Shown: positions 9,554 through 17,501 of the stretch, in pieces
Layout: every line of letters begins with the position of its first letter
How positions within the stretch are numbered: position 1 is the stretch's first letter
Origin: Flavobacterium soli DSM 19725
GTDB lineage: Bacteria > Bacteroidota > Bacteroidia > Flavobacteriales > Flavobacteriaceae
DNA: 64,000 bases
Assembly: GCF_000422705.1 (NCBI RefSeq)
Contig: NZ_AUGO01000002.1
Location: 434,001-498,000, forward strand
Direction of reading: 5' to 3'
Made by a program: the position numbers and the translations under genes
The notes under the pieces: generated by a model
What the model saw: the letters and a program-made list of their open reading frames with translations, nothing else
What the model was told of the DNA's origin: nothing
Database searches by the model: none

Positions 9554-10469
9554 AATTCACGGTTACGGTATCCTCATATAGTTTGAATTTTAAGTTGGTG
9601 ATATAATTTATTTGGTTTAAAATACTTTCCAATGAAGCTTTCTTTTCAATAAAAAGCGTAAGTCGGGTGTCAAGAACAAGCTTGTTTTTTACTTTCACTG
9701 AGATGCCATATTTGTATTCTAAAAGCGTAAAGACTTCTTTTAGGGAAACATTATTCAGTTCGGTATTTTCTTTGTAAAAGTTCGAAATTGCTGTGTTTTC
9801 ATGTTTTTCCTTGAATAAGCTTCCAGCTATTAAAGACACTTCTTCATTGGGAAGCAAATCGATGCTTTGGTTTTTGGAAGACACATTTACTTTTCCACTT
9901 ACTACCATCACATTACATTTATTTTTAGATAACTGGATATGAAAAGAAGTTCCCAAGACTTTTGTTTTTATCGCACCAGATGTAATCATAAAAGGATGTT
10001 CGGGATCTTTTGCAACTTCAAAAAAGGCATTTCCTTTCAAGAGTTTTACCGTTCTTTCGCTTCCGCTAAAAGTTTCCGGATATTCAAAAACCGAATTGGC
10101 AGCCAGGTAAATTACCGACCCATCTTCGAGTTGGATTGCATCAGATAATTGGGCTGTTTTAAAAGTAACCATCTCGGGAGTTTCATTGTTAAAAAAATAG
10201 CCTAAACCAAAAAGTACTGCAATACTTGCTGCAACAGCATATCTAATGTAAAGCGGCAATACTTTTTTCTTGTTGATGTGATTTTGCACCACATTGTATA
10301 TTTTCTCCGAAGCCAGATTTTTTTCTCCCATTGCTTCAACCCATTCCGATTTCTCGTAGGTCGATTGCATAAAATCATTGAGCAGTTGCTCTTCGGAATT
10401 CGAGGTTTTCTTTTGCTCACTTTTTTCAAGGAGACTTTCCAGATTGTATTTCAATTTTTTTACCATCAT
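9552..10469 (-). CDS. FecR family anti-sigma factor
   Basis: This 305-residue protein has a cytoplasmic N-terminal part of about 75 residues, one membrane helix (about 76-95, IRYAVAASIAVLFGLGYFF), a periplasmic FecR domain (YLAANSVFEYPETFSGSERTV-type strands, VLGTSFHIQ) and a C-terminal secretin/TonB-like short domain (about 235-305). It binds the partner ECF sigma factor inside the cell and senses the STN domain of the SusC transporter outside. It lies 79 bases downstream of the sigma gene and 68 bases upstream of the SusC gene. FecR factors in Bacteroidota of this size and layout belong to the glycan trans-envelope signalling class. Confidence 0.93.
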   Translation of the reverse strand: MMVKKLKYNLESLLEKSEQKKTSNSEEQLLNDFMQSTYEKSEWVEAMGEKNLASEKIYNVVQNHINKKKVLPLYIRYAVAASIAVLFGLGYFFNNETPEMVTFKTAQLSDAIQLEDGSVIYLAANSVFEYPETFSGSERTVKLLKGNAFFEVAKDPEHPFMITSGAIKTKVLGTSFHIQLSKNKCNVMVVSGKVNVSSKNQSIDLLPNEEVSLIAGSLFKEKHENTAISNFYKENTELNNVSLKEVFTLLEYKYGISVKVKNKLVLDTRLTLFIEKKASLESILNQINYITNLKFKLYEDTVTVN

Positions 10470-10548
10470 ACTTATTGTTCAACTATAAGTACCAAGATTT
10501 CAAAATCGTACTATCTGGAATTATTATGAGATTGTTAACCGAAAGTTA

Positions 10549-11076
10549 TTATAAAAAAATACTCAAGAACAGCAATAAAATCAGCATCCAGTCTAGGGTT
10601 TTGAGTCCGATTCGTAACTGCTTCAAACCCATAGAGATTTGGTTTTTTACGGTTTGTTTTGAGATAGAAAGTTCTAATGCAATCTCGTCAATATTCATTT
10701 CCTGAATTTTGTGCATCAGGATAATTTCTCTTCTTTTTTCTGGAAGTGAATTCAAAAGGATGTGAAGCTTGTCGGATATCTCAGTATCAAAACCCGAAAA
10801 GTTGTCAATCAGATAATGCTCAAAATGATCTTCCAAAACGGTCTTGTCAAATTTCTCGTCCCGGTAATTTTTGAAGATTTGATTTTTTACAGCTCTAAAA
10901 AGATAATTTTCTACCGATGAAATGTCAATTTTTTTTCGTCGTTCCCAAAGGTCGATAAACACGTCCTGCACTACATTTTGTGCAAGATGTTGGTCTTGGG
11001 TTATTTTAAATGAAAAGGCATTTAGTTTTTCCCAATATTCAGCATATATCTTTTCGAAATTTTCAGTGTTTTCCAT
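10549..11076 (-). CDS. ECF-type RNA polymerase sigma factor (FecI-like)
   Basis: This 175-residue sigma-70 family factor has region 2 (QNVVQDVFIDLWERR) near residues 30-50 and region 4 with a helix-turn-helix (MNIDEIALELSISKQTVKNQISMGLKQL) near residues 120-155. It is the first gene of the sigma-FecR-SusC-SusD series on the - strand and presumably activates susCD when the receptor is occupied. After region 4 the protein ends in about 15 strongly hydrophobic residues (LDWMLILLLFLSIFL), which could anchor it to the membrane; such tails are not part of the core sigma fold. Confidence 0.93.
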   Translation of the reverse strand: MENTENFEKIYAEYWEKLNAFSFKITQDQHLAQNVVQDVFIDLWERRKKIDISSVENYLFRAVKNQIFKNYRDEKFDKTVLEDHFEHYLIDNFSGFDTEISDKLHILLNSLPEKRREIILMHKIQEMNIDEIALELSISKQTVKNQISMGLKQLRIGLKTLDWMLILLLFLSIFL

Positions 11077-11243
11077 TTCAGAAATCGGGGTAGGGTAAGG
11101 TGCGAAATAATGAAATGTATCCTTATTGTATTTTTCCTGAAGGTTATTTTTTAATTAATTTATGATATCAGATGGATCAAAAAAATAATAGAAAGTATTC
11201 TATTTATTCGTTTTGTGCTAACCTGTCCTTAACCTTGGGAATC

Positions 11244-11251
11244 TAATTTTG
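11244..11251 (+). promoter_or_regulatory. -7 element for the PI-PLC gene
   Basis: TAATTTTG is a full match to the flavobacterial -7 consensus TAnnTTTG. The nearest TTTG upstream (11212) is too far for a normal -33 box. The element lies 69 bases before the preferred ATG and overlaps the region just before an upstream GTG. Confidence 0.4.
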
Positions 11252-11319
11252 CATTTGTGAGATTTCTTGATTTCACGATTCTAAAAATCCCCAAAATCTT
11301 GTCAAATAAAATTTTTAAT

Positions 11320-12390
11320 ATGAAATCAAATCTAAAGATGGCATTTTTGCTATCAACCGCATTATTTTTTCAGGCAAATGCCCAAGATAATTTACGTCTT
11401 AATCAGCTTCAAGTAATTGGTTCCCACAACAGTTATAAAATGGCGATTGAACCTCAATTGTTCGATTTTTTGCAAAGCAAAGATTCATCAAATGGCATGA
11501 AAAGCCTTCAATACGAACATATTTCAATTACCGATCAATTGAATCTGGGTCTTCGAAATCTTGAAATTGATGTTTATGCCGATACAAAAGGAGGACAATA
11601 TGCCCATCCGAAAGGTTTGGATTTGGTTCCATCAAATATTCCTTATGATCCAGAAGGAAAGATGAAGCAGCCAGGTTTTAAGGTCTTTCATGTTTTGGAT
11701 ATTGATTTTAGAAGTTCGACTTTGACGTTTCAGGATTGCTTGAAGGAAATAAAAAACTGGTCGGATGCTCATCCAAATCACACGCCAATTTTTATTACAT
11801 TGGAACCAAAAGATGGTGAAACCAATAGATTTGGAACTACACCAGAGGCATTTACACCAAAATTATTTGATGCATTAGATGAAGAAATTAAGAAAGGTTT
11901 GGGTTCTGATAAATTAATCACTCCAGATATGGTTAGGGGGAACTACAAAACGCTGGAAGAAGCTGTTTTGAAAAACAATTGGCCGACTTTGGAAAAAGCT
12001 AAAGGAAGATTTTTATTTGTCTTGGACGACAGTAAGAAAAAGAAAGAGATGTACATGAAAAATCATCCGTCATTGAAAGACAGAATCGTTTTTGTAAATG
12101 CTGACCCAGGAACGCCAGAAGCAGCTGTACTATTTAGAAACGATCCTGAAGATGCAACCATTTTAGATTTAGTTAAGAAAGGTTACATCATCCGAACAAG
12201 AGCCGACAATAGTACGGAACAAGCTCGAAATAACGATTACAAGCATTTTGAATTGGCACAAAAATCAGGAGCTCAAATCATTTCAACAGATTATTATCAA
12301 GCAAGTTCCCTTTTTGAATCGACTTATAAGGTGCAATTTGAGGGTGGGAAATACGAAAAAATAAATCCGATTAACGGAAAAAAGAAATAA
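11320..12390 (+). CDS. secreted Ca2+-dependent phosphatidylinositol-specific phospholipase C family protein
   Basis: The ATG at 11320 is chosen over an in-frame GTG at 11257 because a signal peptide (KMAFLLSTALFFQANAQ) starts there; the product is 356 residues. Catalytic-type motifs of the Ca2+-dependent PI-PLC superfamily are visible: GSHNSYK (H36), LEIDVY (acidic metal ligands), FHVLDIDF (second His) and IFITLEPKDG. The family cleaves phosphoinositide or related phosphodiester head groups. It is exported. The neighbouring convergent gene is a secreted metallophosphoesterase, so the two could release phosphate or head groups from lipids or other organic phosphates outside the inner membrane (inference). 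Substrate is not known. Confidence 0.85.
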   Translation: MKSNLKMAFLLSTALFFQANAQDNLRLNQLQVIGSHNSYKMAIEPQLFDFLQSKDSSNGMKSLQYEHISITDQLNLGLRNLEIDVYADTKGGQYAHPKGLDLVPSNIPYDPEGKMKQPGFKVFHVLDIDFRSSTLTFQDCLKEIKNWSDAHPNHTPIFITLEPKDGETNRFGTTPEAFTPKLFDALDEEIKKGLGSDKLITPDMVRGNYKTLEEAVLKNNWPTLEKAKGRFLFVLDDSKKKKEMYMKNHPSLKDRIVFVNADPGTPEAAVLFRNDPEDATILDLVKKGYIIRTRADNSTEQARNNDYKHFELAQKSGAQIISTDYYQASSLFESTYKVQFEGGKYEKINPINGKKK

Positions 12391-12411
12391 GAATGTTGTT
12401 ATTCTTTTAGT

Positions 12412-12444
12412 AGACCTAACTGGTTTTGAAAACCAGTTAGGTCT
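12412..12444. terminator. bidirectional hairpin between PI-PLC and phosphoesterase genes
   Basis: A 16-base perfect stem (AGACCTAACTGGTTTT and its complement) with a minimal loop, followed on the + strand by a T-rich run. It sits between two convergent genes. Confidence 0.85.
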
Positions 12445-12460
12445 TTGTTTTTGAATCGAT

Positions 12461-14368
12461 TTATTTTTTTAAATTTTCAATAGCACCAGTTTTCAAATCG
12501 ATACTGAAATAATCGGCTGGAACTCCATTTAAAAACTTATTTAGGATGGATAGAAACAAACCGAGATGTACTCGATTTTGATCTTTATTATTTTTAGTAT
12601 TGTTTGTAAAAGATTCATAAAGCTGTTGATATTGCTGGATTCTTTCTTTTCCAATGTCTGGAATGGCAACCTCATCGGCACTTCTGATTCTATAAAAATC
12701 TAAAATGATATCAAATCCCGACCAACTTTTAAATTCGTTTAGGTTTAAATTTTGGTTCTTGATTTTCTGTTTTGCTTTTTTGAATTCGCTTTGGAAATCT
12801 TTTTTATTTTTTAGAATAGTCCCAAATGATGCATTTGTTTCCATATTGCTCAAAAGAAGCAAATCTTCTCCTGAAACATTCAGCATGAAATTTTTAAATG
12901 ATTCCGGCCAATCTTCGGGCAAGAATCGCAGTCGAACTAATTCCTTTAGATGGAAATCGGTAAAGTCGTGGTAGTTTTTTGTTTTCAGAATTTCAGAATC
13001 CCAAATATTTTCAGGATTTTGTTGCTTCAAAAAAGCATATTCCATTTTATAAAGTTCAAAAAGTTCGTCAAATCGAGGAACTTCATTGATTGTAATGGTT
13101 TCTACAGTTACTTTTTCTGGAGATTGAATTGTTAGCAATTTATAAGCTGGAATGTAAGCTGCCAAAGAAGGCGTTTGAATGTTGACCAAGAAATTTCCAT
13201 TAGCTGTTGTTCGTAATCCGGTATCGTTAATGTGCATGTGGCCTCCAAAATGAATTTTCAATCCCGCATTGGCAAGAGTTTGGGCTACTTCTTCTTCGGG
13301 AACACGATTCAGTTGCCATTTTCCATTGCCCATCAACGCTTTGATTTCTGTGGAAGCATCATCGTTAAACTCAACCATCGGGTAATGGCTGAAGGCAATA
13401 AGTGTCTTGTTTTTGGCTTTCGCTTCAAGTGTAATTTTTTTGATCCAATCTATAAGATGTTTTTTATGAGAAAACACATTGTTGTAACCAATGTCAGCTC
13501 CTTTGTAATTCTTAGAATTTTGAGGATTTCCGTCATTTATTTCTTTCGGTATATAGACATTTCCGTCGATTGCCAAAAGCCATAAACCTTCAACAGGTTC
13601 TACCAAATAGCTTGCATCTGGAACAGAAAACCCTTTTGCTACTTCGTAGTTCCTGTTTTCTAATTTGGCTTCCTGTACAGCTTTTGGATACTTATAATTT
13701 TCAGATGAATAAGTTGCAAATGGAGAAGTCCAAAACAAGTAGTTTTCTTTTGGGAAAAAACCAAAATCTTTCAAGTGATGTGTAATTTCCAAATAGCCCA
13801 TTTTGGCAATATCTTTTGTTACAACCACTGGAAGTTCTTTTTCTGGATCAGTTTTATATAAATTTTCGGCACTAAATATGGGTTGAGGTTTTCCACCTTC
13901 TCCCAAGAAATCATTTTTCCCAGCCTCTTGAGCAAATGGACCTACAGGATCATGGTTTCCTGTAGTTATAAAAAAAGAAATGTTGTGTTTTTCGGTGTAT
14001 TGATTCAATATTTTCTGCAAACCCCGAATGTGTATAGGTTGGCCGTCATCACTATAATCGCCTGGTAAAGCCACATATTTGATGCCTCTATTTGCAATGT
14101 CGTCCAAAGCTGCAAGAAAGGCAAAATAGTTTTCGTTGAAGATTCTGGTCGAATGCAATTGGGATTCCATTGTTCGAGCAAGCGTGAACTTTCCATTTTT
14201 TGGATTTGGAATTCCGTTGTAATTATTGTCTTCAAAACTTCCATACAAATCTTGCAGATGAACATCGGCCAGAAAAGCGATTTGAACACCGTCAATTGGA
14301 TTTTGTTTTTTTTGAGAATATGAAAAATAGGTGAATAGTAGAAGAAGTAGTGGGAAAAATCGGTTCAT
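12461..14368 (-). CDS. secreted calcineurin-like metallophosphoesterase
   Basis: This 635-residue protein has a signal peptide (FFPLLLLLFTYFSYSQ). The metallophosphoesterase motif series is complete: LADVHLQD (D-x-H), LPGDYSDDG (GD-xx-D), TTGNHDP (GNHD), AFSHYP and GGHMHIND (GH-x-H), together binding two metals. The C-terminal 200 or so residues are an extra helical domain without a recognised family. Long secreted proteins of this type hydrolyse phosphomonoesters or diesters; the substrate is unknown. It faces the PI-PLC gene across a shared terminator. Confidence 0.88.
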   Translation of the reverse strand: MNRFFPLLLLLFTYFSYSQKKQNPIDGVQIAFLADVHLQDLYGSFEDNNYNGIPNPKNGKFTLARTMESQLHSTRIFNENYFAFLAALDDIANRGIKYVALPGDYSDDGQPIHIRGLQKILNQYTEKHNISFFITTGNHDPVGPFAQEAGKNDFLGEGGKPQPIFSAENLYKTDPEKELPVVVTKDIAKMGYLEITHHLKDFGFFPKENYLFWTSPFATYSSENYKYPKAVQEAKLENRNYEVAKGFSVPDASYLVEPVEGLWLLAIDGNVYIPKEINDGNPQNSKNYKGADIGYNNVFSHKKHLIDWIKKITLEAKAKNKTLIAFSHYPMVEFNDDASTEIKALMGNGKWQLNRVPEEEVAQTLANAGLKIHFGGHMHINDTGLRTTANGNFLVNIQTPSLAAYIPAYKLLTIQSPEKVTVETITINEVPRFDELFELYKMEYAFLKQQNPENIWDSEILKTKNYHDFTDFHLKELVRLRFLPEDWPESFKNFMLNVSGEDLLLLSNMETNASFGTILKNKKDFQSEFKKAKQKIKNQNLNLNEFKSWSGFDIILDFYRIRSADEVAIPDIGKERIQQYQQLYESFTNNTKNNKDQNRVHLGLFLSILNKFLNGVPADYFSIDLKTGAIENLKK

Positions 14369-14454
14369 TTTATTTTTTTACAAAAATGAGGAACCAAATT
14401 TAAGTTAAGGTTAAATGAAAGTGATCGTTGAAAGTAGAATGCAATGAAAATAAA

Positions 14455-14490
14455 AAATCCTAAACTACTAAAAGAAGTAATTTAGGATTT
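14455..14490 (-). terminator. terminator after the tRNA cluster
   Basis: AAATCCTAAA pairs with TTTAGGATTT, and a run of T follows on the - strand. It lies just after the tRNA-Leu gene in the direction of transcription. Confidence 0.7.
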
Positions 14491-14493
14491 CTG

Positions 14494-14576
14494 TGACCAA
14501 GGAGGGATTTGAACCCTCACGCCCTTACGAGCACCACCCCCTCAAGATGGCGAGTCTACCGTTTCTCCACTTGGCC
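14494..14576 (-). tRNA. tRNA-Leu (anticodon GAG)
   Basis: This 83-base class II tRNA has acceptor stem GGCCAAG/CTTGGTC with discriminator A, anticodon stem CCATC/GGTGG and loop TTGAGGG (anticodon GAG), a variable arm, and T-loop GGTTCAAATCC. CCA is not encoded. It is the last gene of a three-tRNA unit. Confidence 0.95.
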
Positions 14577-14616
14577 TAAAACAAAAAAAGTTACTCACCG
14601 AGGCGAATAACTTTTG

Positions 14617-14689
14617 TGACCCGACTGGGGCTCGAACCCAGGACCCCATCATTAAAAGTGATGTGCTCTACCGACTGAGCTATCGAGTC
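14617..14689 (-). tRNA. tRNA-Lys (anticodon TTT), copy 1
   Basis: A 73-base tRNA with acceptor stem GACTCGA/TCGGGTC and anticodon stem CATCA/TGATG around CTTTTAA (anticodon TTT). The 3' CCA is not encoded. Identical in sequence to the second copy at 14730-14802. Confidence 0.97.
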
Positions 14690-14729
14690 AATGCTTTCAA
14701 GAAATTTTGTAAATGACTGGTCATTTTTG

Positions 14730-14802
14730 TGACCCGACTGGGGCTCGAACCCAGGACCCCATCATTAAAAGTGATGTGCTCTACCGACTGAGCTATCGAG
14801 TC
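14730..14802 (-). tRNA. tRNA-Lys (anticodon TTT), copy 2
   Basis: First gene of the tRNA unit. It is identical over 73 bases to the next copy, 40 bases away. A strong promoter match lies 25 bases upstream. Confidence 0.97.
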
Positions 14803-14826
14803 ATTTTCTTTTCTTGAATGCGGGTG

Positions 14827-14858
14827 CAAATATAAGGCGTTATTATTTATTTTTCAAA
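14827..14858 (-). promoter_or_regulatory. promoter of the tRNA cluster
   Basis: On the - strand, TTTG (14858-14855), a 20-base spacer and TATATTTG (14834-14827) match both flavobacterial promoter boxes. The expected start lies a few bases before the first tRNA-Lys. Confidence 0.75.
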
Positions 14859-14870
14859 GCAATTTTCCTT

Positions 14871-14878
14871 TAAATTTG
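14871..14878 (+). promoter_or_regulatory. -7 element for aroK
   Basis: TAAATTTG matches TAnnTTTG, 51 bases before the aroK ATG. It is back to back with the tRNA promoter on the other strand. No TTG box is visible at the right distance. Confidence 0.45.
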
Positions 14879-14929
14879 TCTTTTTTTAATATTTACTCTT
14901 AATGCCTTAATTTATAAGGTTTTATTCAG

Positions 14930-15448
14930 ATGCAAAAAATAATAATATTGGGCTATATGGGTTCGGGCAAGACTACAATTGCAAAATTATTGTCCGAAAA
15001 AATAAAATTAAAGGTTTTAGATTTGGATAAAATCATCGAGGAACGATTGAATTTATCGGTGAAAACTATTTTTGAAACCAAGGGAGAAATTTATTTTAGA
15101 AAGATAGAACACCAAATTTTTTCAGAATTGATGTCGGGAGATGAAAGTATGATTTTGAGTCTTGGTGGAGGAACACCCTGTTATGCTGGAAATCATTTAT
15201 TGTTAAATGGAGAAGGAGTGACCTCCATTTACCTTAAGGCTTCCATTGCAACACTTTGTGAGCGTTTGTCAAAGGCAACGTCAGAAAGGCCTCTTCTAGC
15301 AGCCATGGAACAAGAGGAAATGCAAGAGTTTATAGCAAAACACCTTTTCGACAGGAGCTTTTACTACAATCAAGCTACATTTAAATTAGCTGTTGATGGA
15401 AAAGATACTGCAACTATAGTTCGTGAGATTGAAGATGTACTAGCTTAA
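14930..15448 (+). CDS. aroK: shikimate kinase
   Basis: This 172-residue cytoplasmic enzyme phosphorylates shikimate at the 3-hydroxyl using ATP, in aromatic amino acid synthesis. Visible: P-loop GYMGSGKTT (residues 8-16), shikimate-binding DLDKIIEERL (residues 33-34 region) and FR-xx-E, the GGGTPCY loop, and the SERPLL lid motif. Length is normal for AroK. Its 3' end overlaps the convergent phosphoribosyltransferase gene by 9 bases. Confidence 0.95.
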   Translation: MQKIIILGYMGSGKTTIAKLLSEKIKLKVLDLDKIIEERLNLSVKTIFETKGEIYFRKIEHQIFSELMSGDESMILSLGGGTPCYAGNHLLLNGEGVTSIYLKASIATLCERLSKATSERPLLAAMEQEEMQEFIAKHLFDRSFYYNQATFKLAVDGKDTATIVREIEDVLA

Positions 15449-15937
15449 AAAAGCTACATTTTTACCATCTTCAAAATTTACTTGAACATGCTCCAATAAT
15501 GAAGTTGAAAGAGAAATTCCTTTAAAATCAGCTTTTACTGGGTATTTCTTATGATTTCGATCGACTAAAACTGCCGTTTTAAATTTCGTTAGCGGAACGT
15601 CTAGAAAATGTCTGACACCATACACCAATGTTGTTCCTGAATTCAAAACATCATCAACCAAAACTAAACCTTTATTTTGATATTCTTCCTTTTTTAGCGA
15701 AGTGGTAATGGGAGAAGTTGGATTTTGCTTATCAATAAAAACTTCGCAAAGCGATACTTTTAGGGTCGAAATTTTTTCTAAGGCAGTTGCTATTTTTTTT
15801 GCAAAAACAAAACCGTTATTGGCAATTCCTGCAATCACAATCACTTCTTCATCCACAAAAGTTTCATAAATCTGGTAGGCGATTCGTGTGATTTTGTGTT
15901 CTATTTCTAGGTTATTCAGTATGATGTTTTGGCTCAT
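15440..15937 (-). CDS. type I phosphoribosyltransferase (PyrR-like)
   Basis: This 165-residue protein carries the PRPP-binding signature VLVDDVLNSGTTLVYG with the paired acidic residues and the SGTT loop. The rest (IAGIANNGFVFAKKIA, AVLVDRNHKKYPV) fits the PyrR/uracil phosphoribosyltransferase-like fold. It could be a PyrR-type regulator with uracil phosphoribosyltransferase activity or a purine phosphoribosyltransferase; no pyr genes are nearby, so the base specificity is open. Confidence 0.8.
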   Translation of the reverse strand: MSQNIILNNLEIEHKITRIAYQIYETFVDEEVIVIAGIANNGFVFAKKIATALEKISTLKVSLCEVFIDKQNPTSPITTSLKKEEYQNKGLVLVDDVLNSGTTLVYGVRHFLDVPLTKFKTAVLVDRNHKKYPVKADFKGISLSTSLLEHVQVNFEDGKNVAFLS

Positions 15938-15983
15938 TATATTGTTTTTTGAAAGTGTTGTAAAATTAGCTTTTTAAATTGTT

Positions 15984-16370
15984 TTATTCCTCATCATCGT
16001 CCAAAAAATCGGTGCTGTAATCTTCAAGATCACGTCGGTCTTTTTTGGTAGGTCTTCCTTCGCCTGTTTTTCGATAATGTTCTTTTGATAGCTTTAGTAA
16101 TTCTAAATGAGCAAAAACTTCTGGTGGAGTTTCATCTTTCCGATAGATATCAACTAATTTTGCTCCAACGCGATTTGGTGGTATGTCCAAAACCGTTATG
16201 ATTTGGGTAATCTGATCTTTCCTGAACGTGATTTTATCAGTAGGAAAAACTTCTTTTGAGGGTTTGGCAACTTGACCGTTAACCGTTACATGATTCTTCT
16301 TGCAAGCTTCCGTAACCATGTTTCTGGTCTTGTAATATCTAACGCACCATAAATATTTATCGATTCGCAT
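15984..16370 (-). CDS. S4-domain RNA-binding protein (Hsp15-like)
   Basis: This 128-residue basic protein starts with an S4 RNA-binding domain (MRIDKYLWCVRYYKTRNMVTEAC, VTVNGQVAKPS), as in the ribosome-rescue heat-shock protein Hsp15, which binds 50S subunits carrying stalled peptidyl-tRNA. The C-terminal third is charged and ends in an acidic stretch. It is 46 bases downstream of the phosphoribosyltransferase start in gene order on the - strand. Confidence 0.85.
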   Translation of the reverse strand: MRIDKYLWCVRYYKTRNMVTEACKKNHVTVNGQVAKPSKEVFPTDKITFRKDQITQIITVLDIPPNRVGAKLVDIYRKDETPPEVFAHLELLKLSKEHYRKTGEGRPTKKDRRDLEDYSTDFLDDDEE

Positions 16371-16396
16371 ATCTTTTCTAAAATCGTAGTTAATTA

Positions 16397-16429
16397 TTTG
16401 TTCAAAAATAAATCAATATTGTATCTTGC
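16397..16429 (+). promoter_or_regulatory. promoter of the FKBP lipoprotein gene
   Basis: TTTG, 21 bases, then TATCTTGC (one mismatch to TAnnTTTG), 21 bases before the ATG. Confidence 0.45.
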
Positions 16430-16450
16430 GGCACAAAAATTCCAATAATA

Positions 16451-17434
16451 ATGAACAAATTTAGGTTATATTTTATTTTACTTTTAACGTCTGTCGTTTT
16501 ATTTTCTTGTAATAAAGACGATGACAAATCTTCGAGTGTTCCTCCAAGAGATTATACAGAACAATATACAGCCGATATCGATTCGATTGAGAAATATTTA
16601 AAGACACATTATTTAGAACCTGTTGAGGTGGATAATAGGCTTGATGTTATAATTAAACCAATTCCAAGCCCAAATCCAGAAGGTTTTGTTTCCATTTGGG
16701 ACAACACAGAATTTCCTTTGCAATCAAAAATCTTTAAAAGTGATTTAAGAAATTCTAGCCTTGTAGATGGTAGAATAGAAGATCCTGTAGATTATAAAGT
16801 ATATTATTTGATGTTGCAAGAGGGTATTGGACAGCAGGCTACAACAACTGATTCTACTTTTGTAAGCTATAGGGGATGGACTCTTGCAGATAATAGTCAG
16901 TTTGATATTAGTAATGTACCTGCCTGGTTCACCTTTCCTAGTATAACGGAAGGTGAGAATCAATTTATATCTGGTGTTCGATTATTTACTTCACTGCTAA
17001 AAGCAGGTACTGCCGATTTGAATCAGGAAACAGGGGAAATAACTTATACAGGTTATGGAGCTGGTGTAGTGTTTATTCCTTCAGGTATAGCGTACTTTAA
17101 TAGGCCTTCGGGAACCATTCCCTCATATGCTCCTTTAGGATTTACAATAAGATTACATACAATTCGAGAACGTGATCACGATCGTGATGGAGTCATGACC
17201 AAGTATGAAGATTTAAATGGAGATGGAGATCCTTTTAACGATGACACAGATGGAGACGGACTTCCAGATTTTCTTGATGTAGATGATGATGATGATGATT
17301 ATCTAACTAGAATTGAGATTAGAGATGCTGATGGAAACAGACTTCCTTATGAAGAAATTCCAACTTGTCCGGGCGGTAGTCTTAAATTATATTTAGATCC
17401 AAATTGTCATGTTATTATAGAAGAGGAAGAATAA
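16451..17434 (+). CDS. FKBP-type peptidyl-prolyl isomerase-like lipoprotein with Asp-rich Ca-binding repeats
   Basis: This 327-residue lipoprotein has its lipobox at VLFSC (C20). Residues about 90-235 resemble the FKBP fold used by Bacteroidota lipoprotein isomerases (VSYRGWTLADNSQFD, FTSLLKAGTADLN, YGAGVVFIPSGIAYFNR), which accelerate proline isomerisation in exported proteins. Residues about 240-285 hold thrombospondin type-3-like Asp motifs (DHDRDGVMTKYEDLNGDGD, DTDGDGLPDFLDVD) that bind Ca2+. The run DVDDDDDD is encoded by a GAT repeat. Monocistronic, with its own promoter and terminator. Confidence 0.8.
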   Translation: MNKFRLYFILLLTSVVLFSCNKDDDKSSSVPPRDYTEQYTADIDSIEKYLKTHYLEPVEVDNRLDVIIKPIPSPNPEGFVSIWDNTEFPLQSKIFKSDLRNSSLVDGRIEDPVDYKVYYLMLQEGIGQQATTTDSTFVSYRGWTLADNSQFDISNVPAWFTFPSITEGENQFISGVRLFTSLLKAGTADLNQETGEITYTGYGAGVVFIPSGIAYFNRPSGTIPSYAPLGFTIRLHTIRERDHDRDGVMTKYEDLNGDGDPFNDDTDGDGLPDFLDVDDDDDDYLTRIEIRDADGNRLPYEEIPTCPGGSLKLYLDPNCHVIIEEEE

Positions 17435-17443
17435 TTAAAGCAT

Positions 17444-17475
17444 AAAAAAACGTCCTGAATTTTCAGGACGTTTTT
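17444..17475. terminator. bidirectional terminator
   Basis: A stem of AAACGTCCTGAA with TTCAGGACGTTT, with A and T runs outside. It serves the FKBP gene (+) and the transketolase unit (-). Confidence 0.9.
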
Positions 17476-17501
17476 GTTTATAGTTGTTTTGATGAATAAG
17501 A

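Noticed and set aside
11257-11319. GTG start giving a longer PI-PLC
   Set aside because: The signal peptide begins at the ATG at 11320; the upstream residues are not signal-like.
14494-14802. Integrated island at the tRNA genes
   Set aside because: No integrase, no direct repeat of the tRNA 3' end, and flanking genes are housekeeping.
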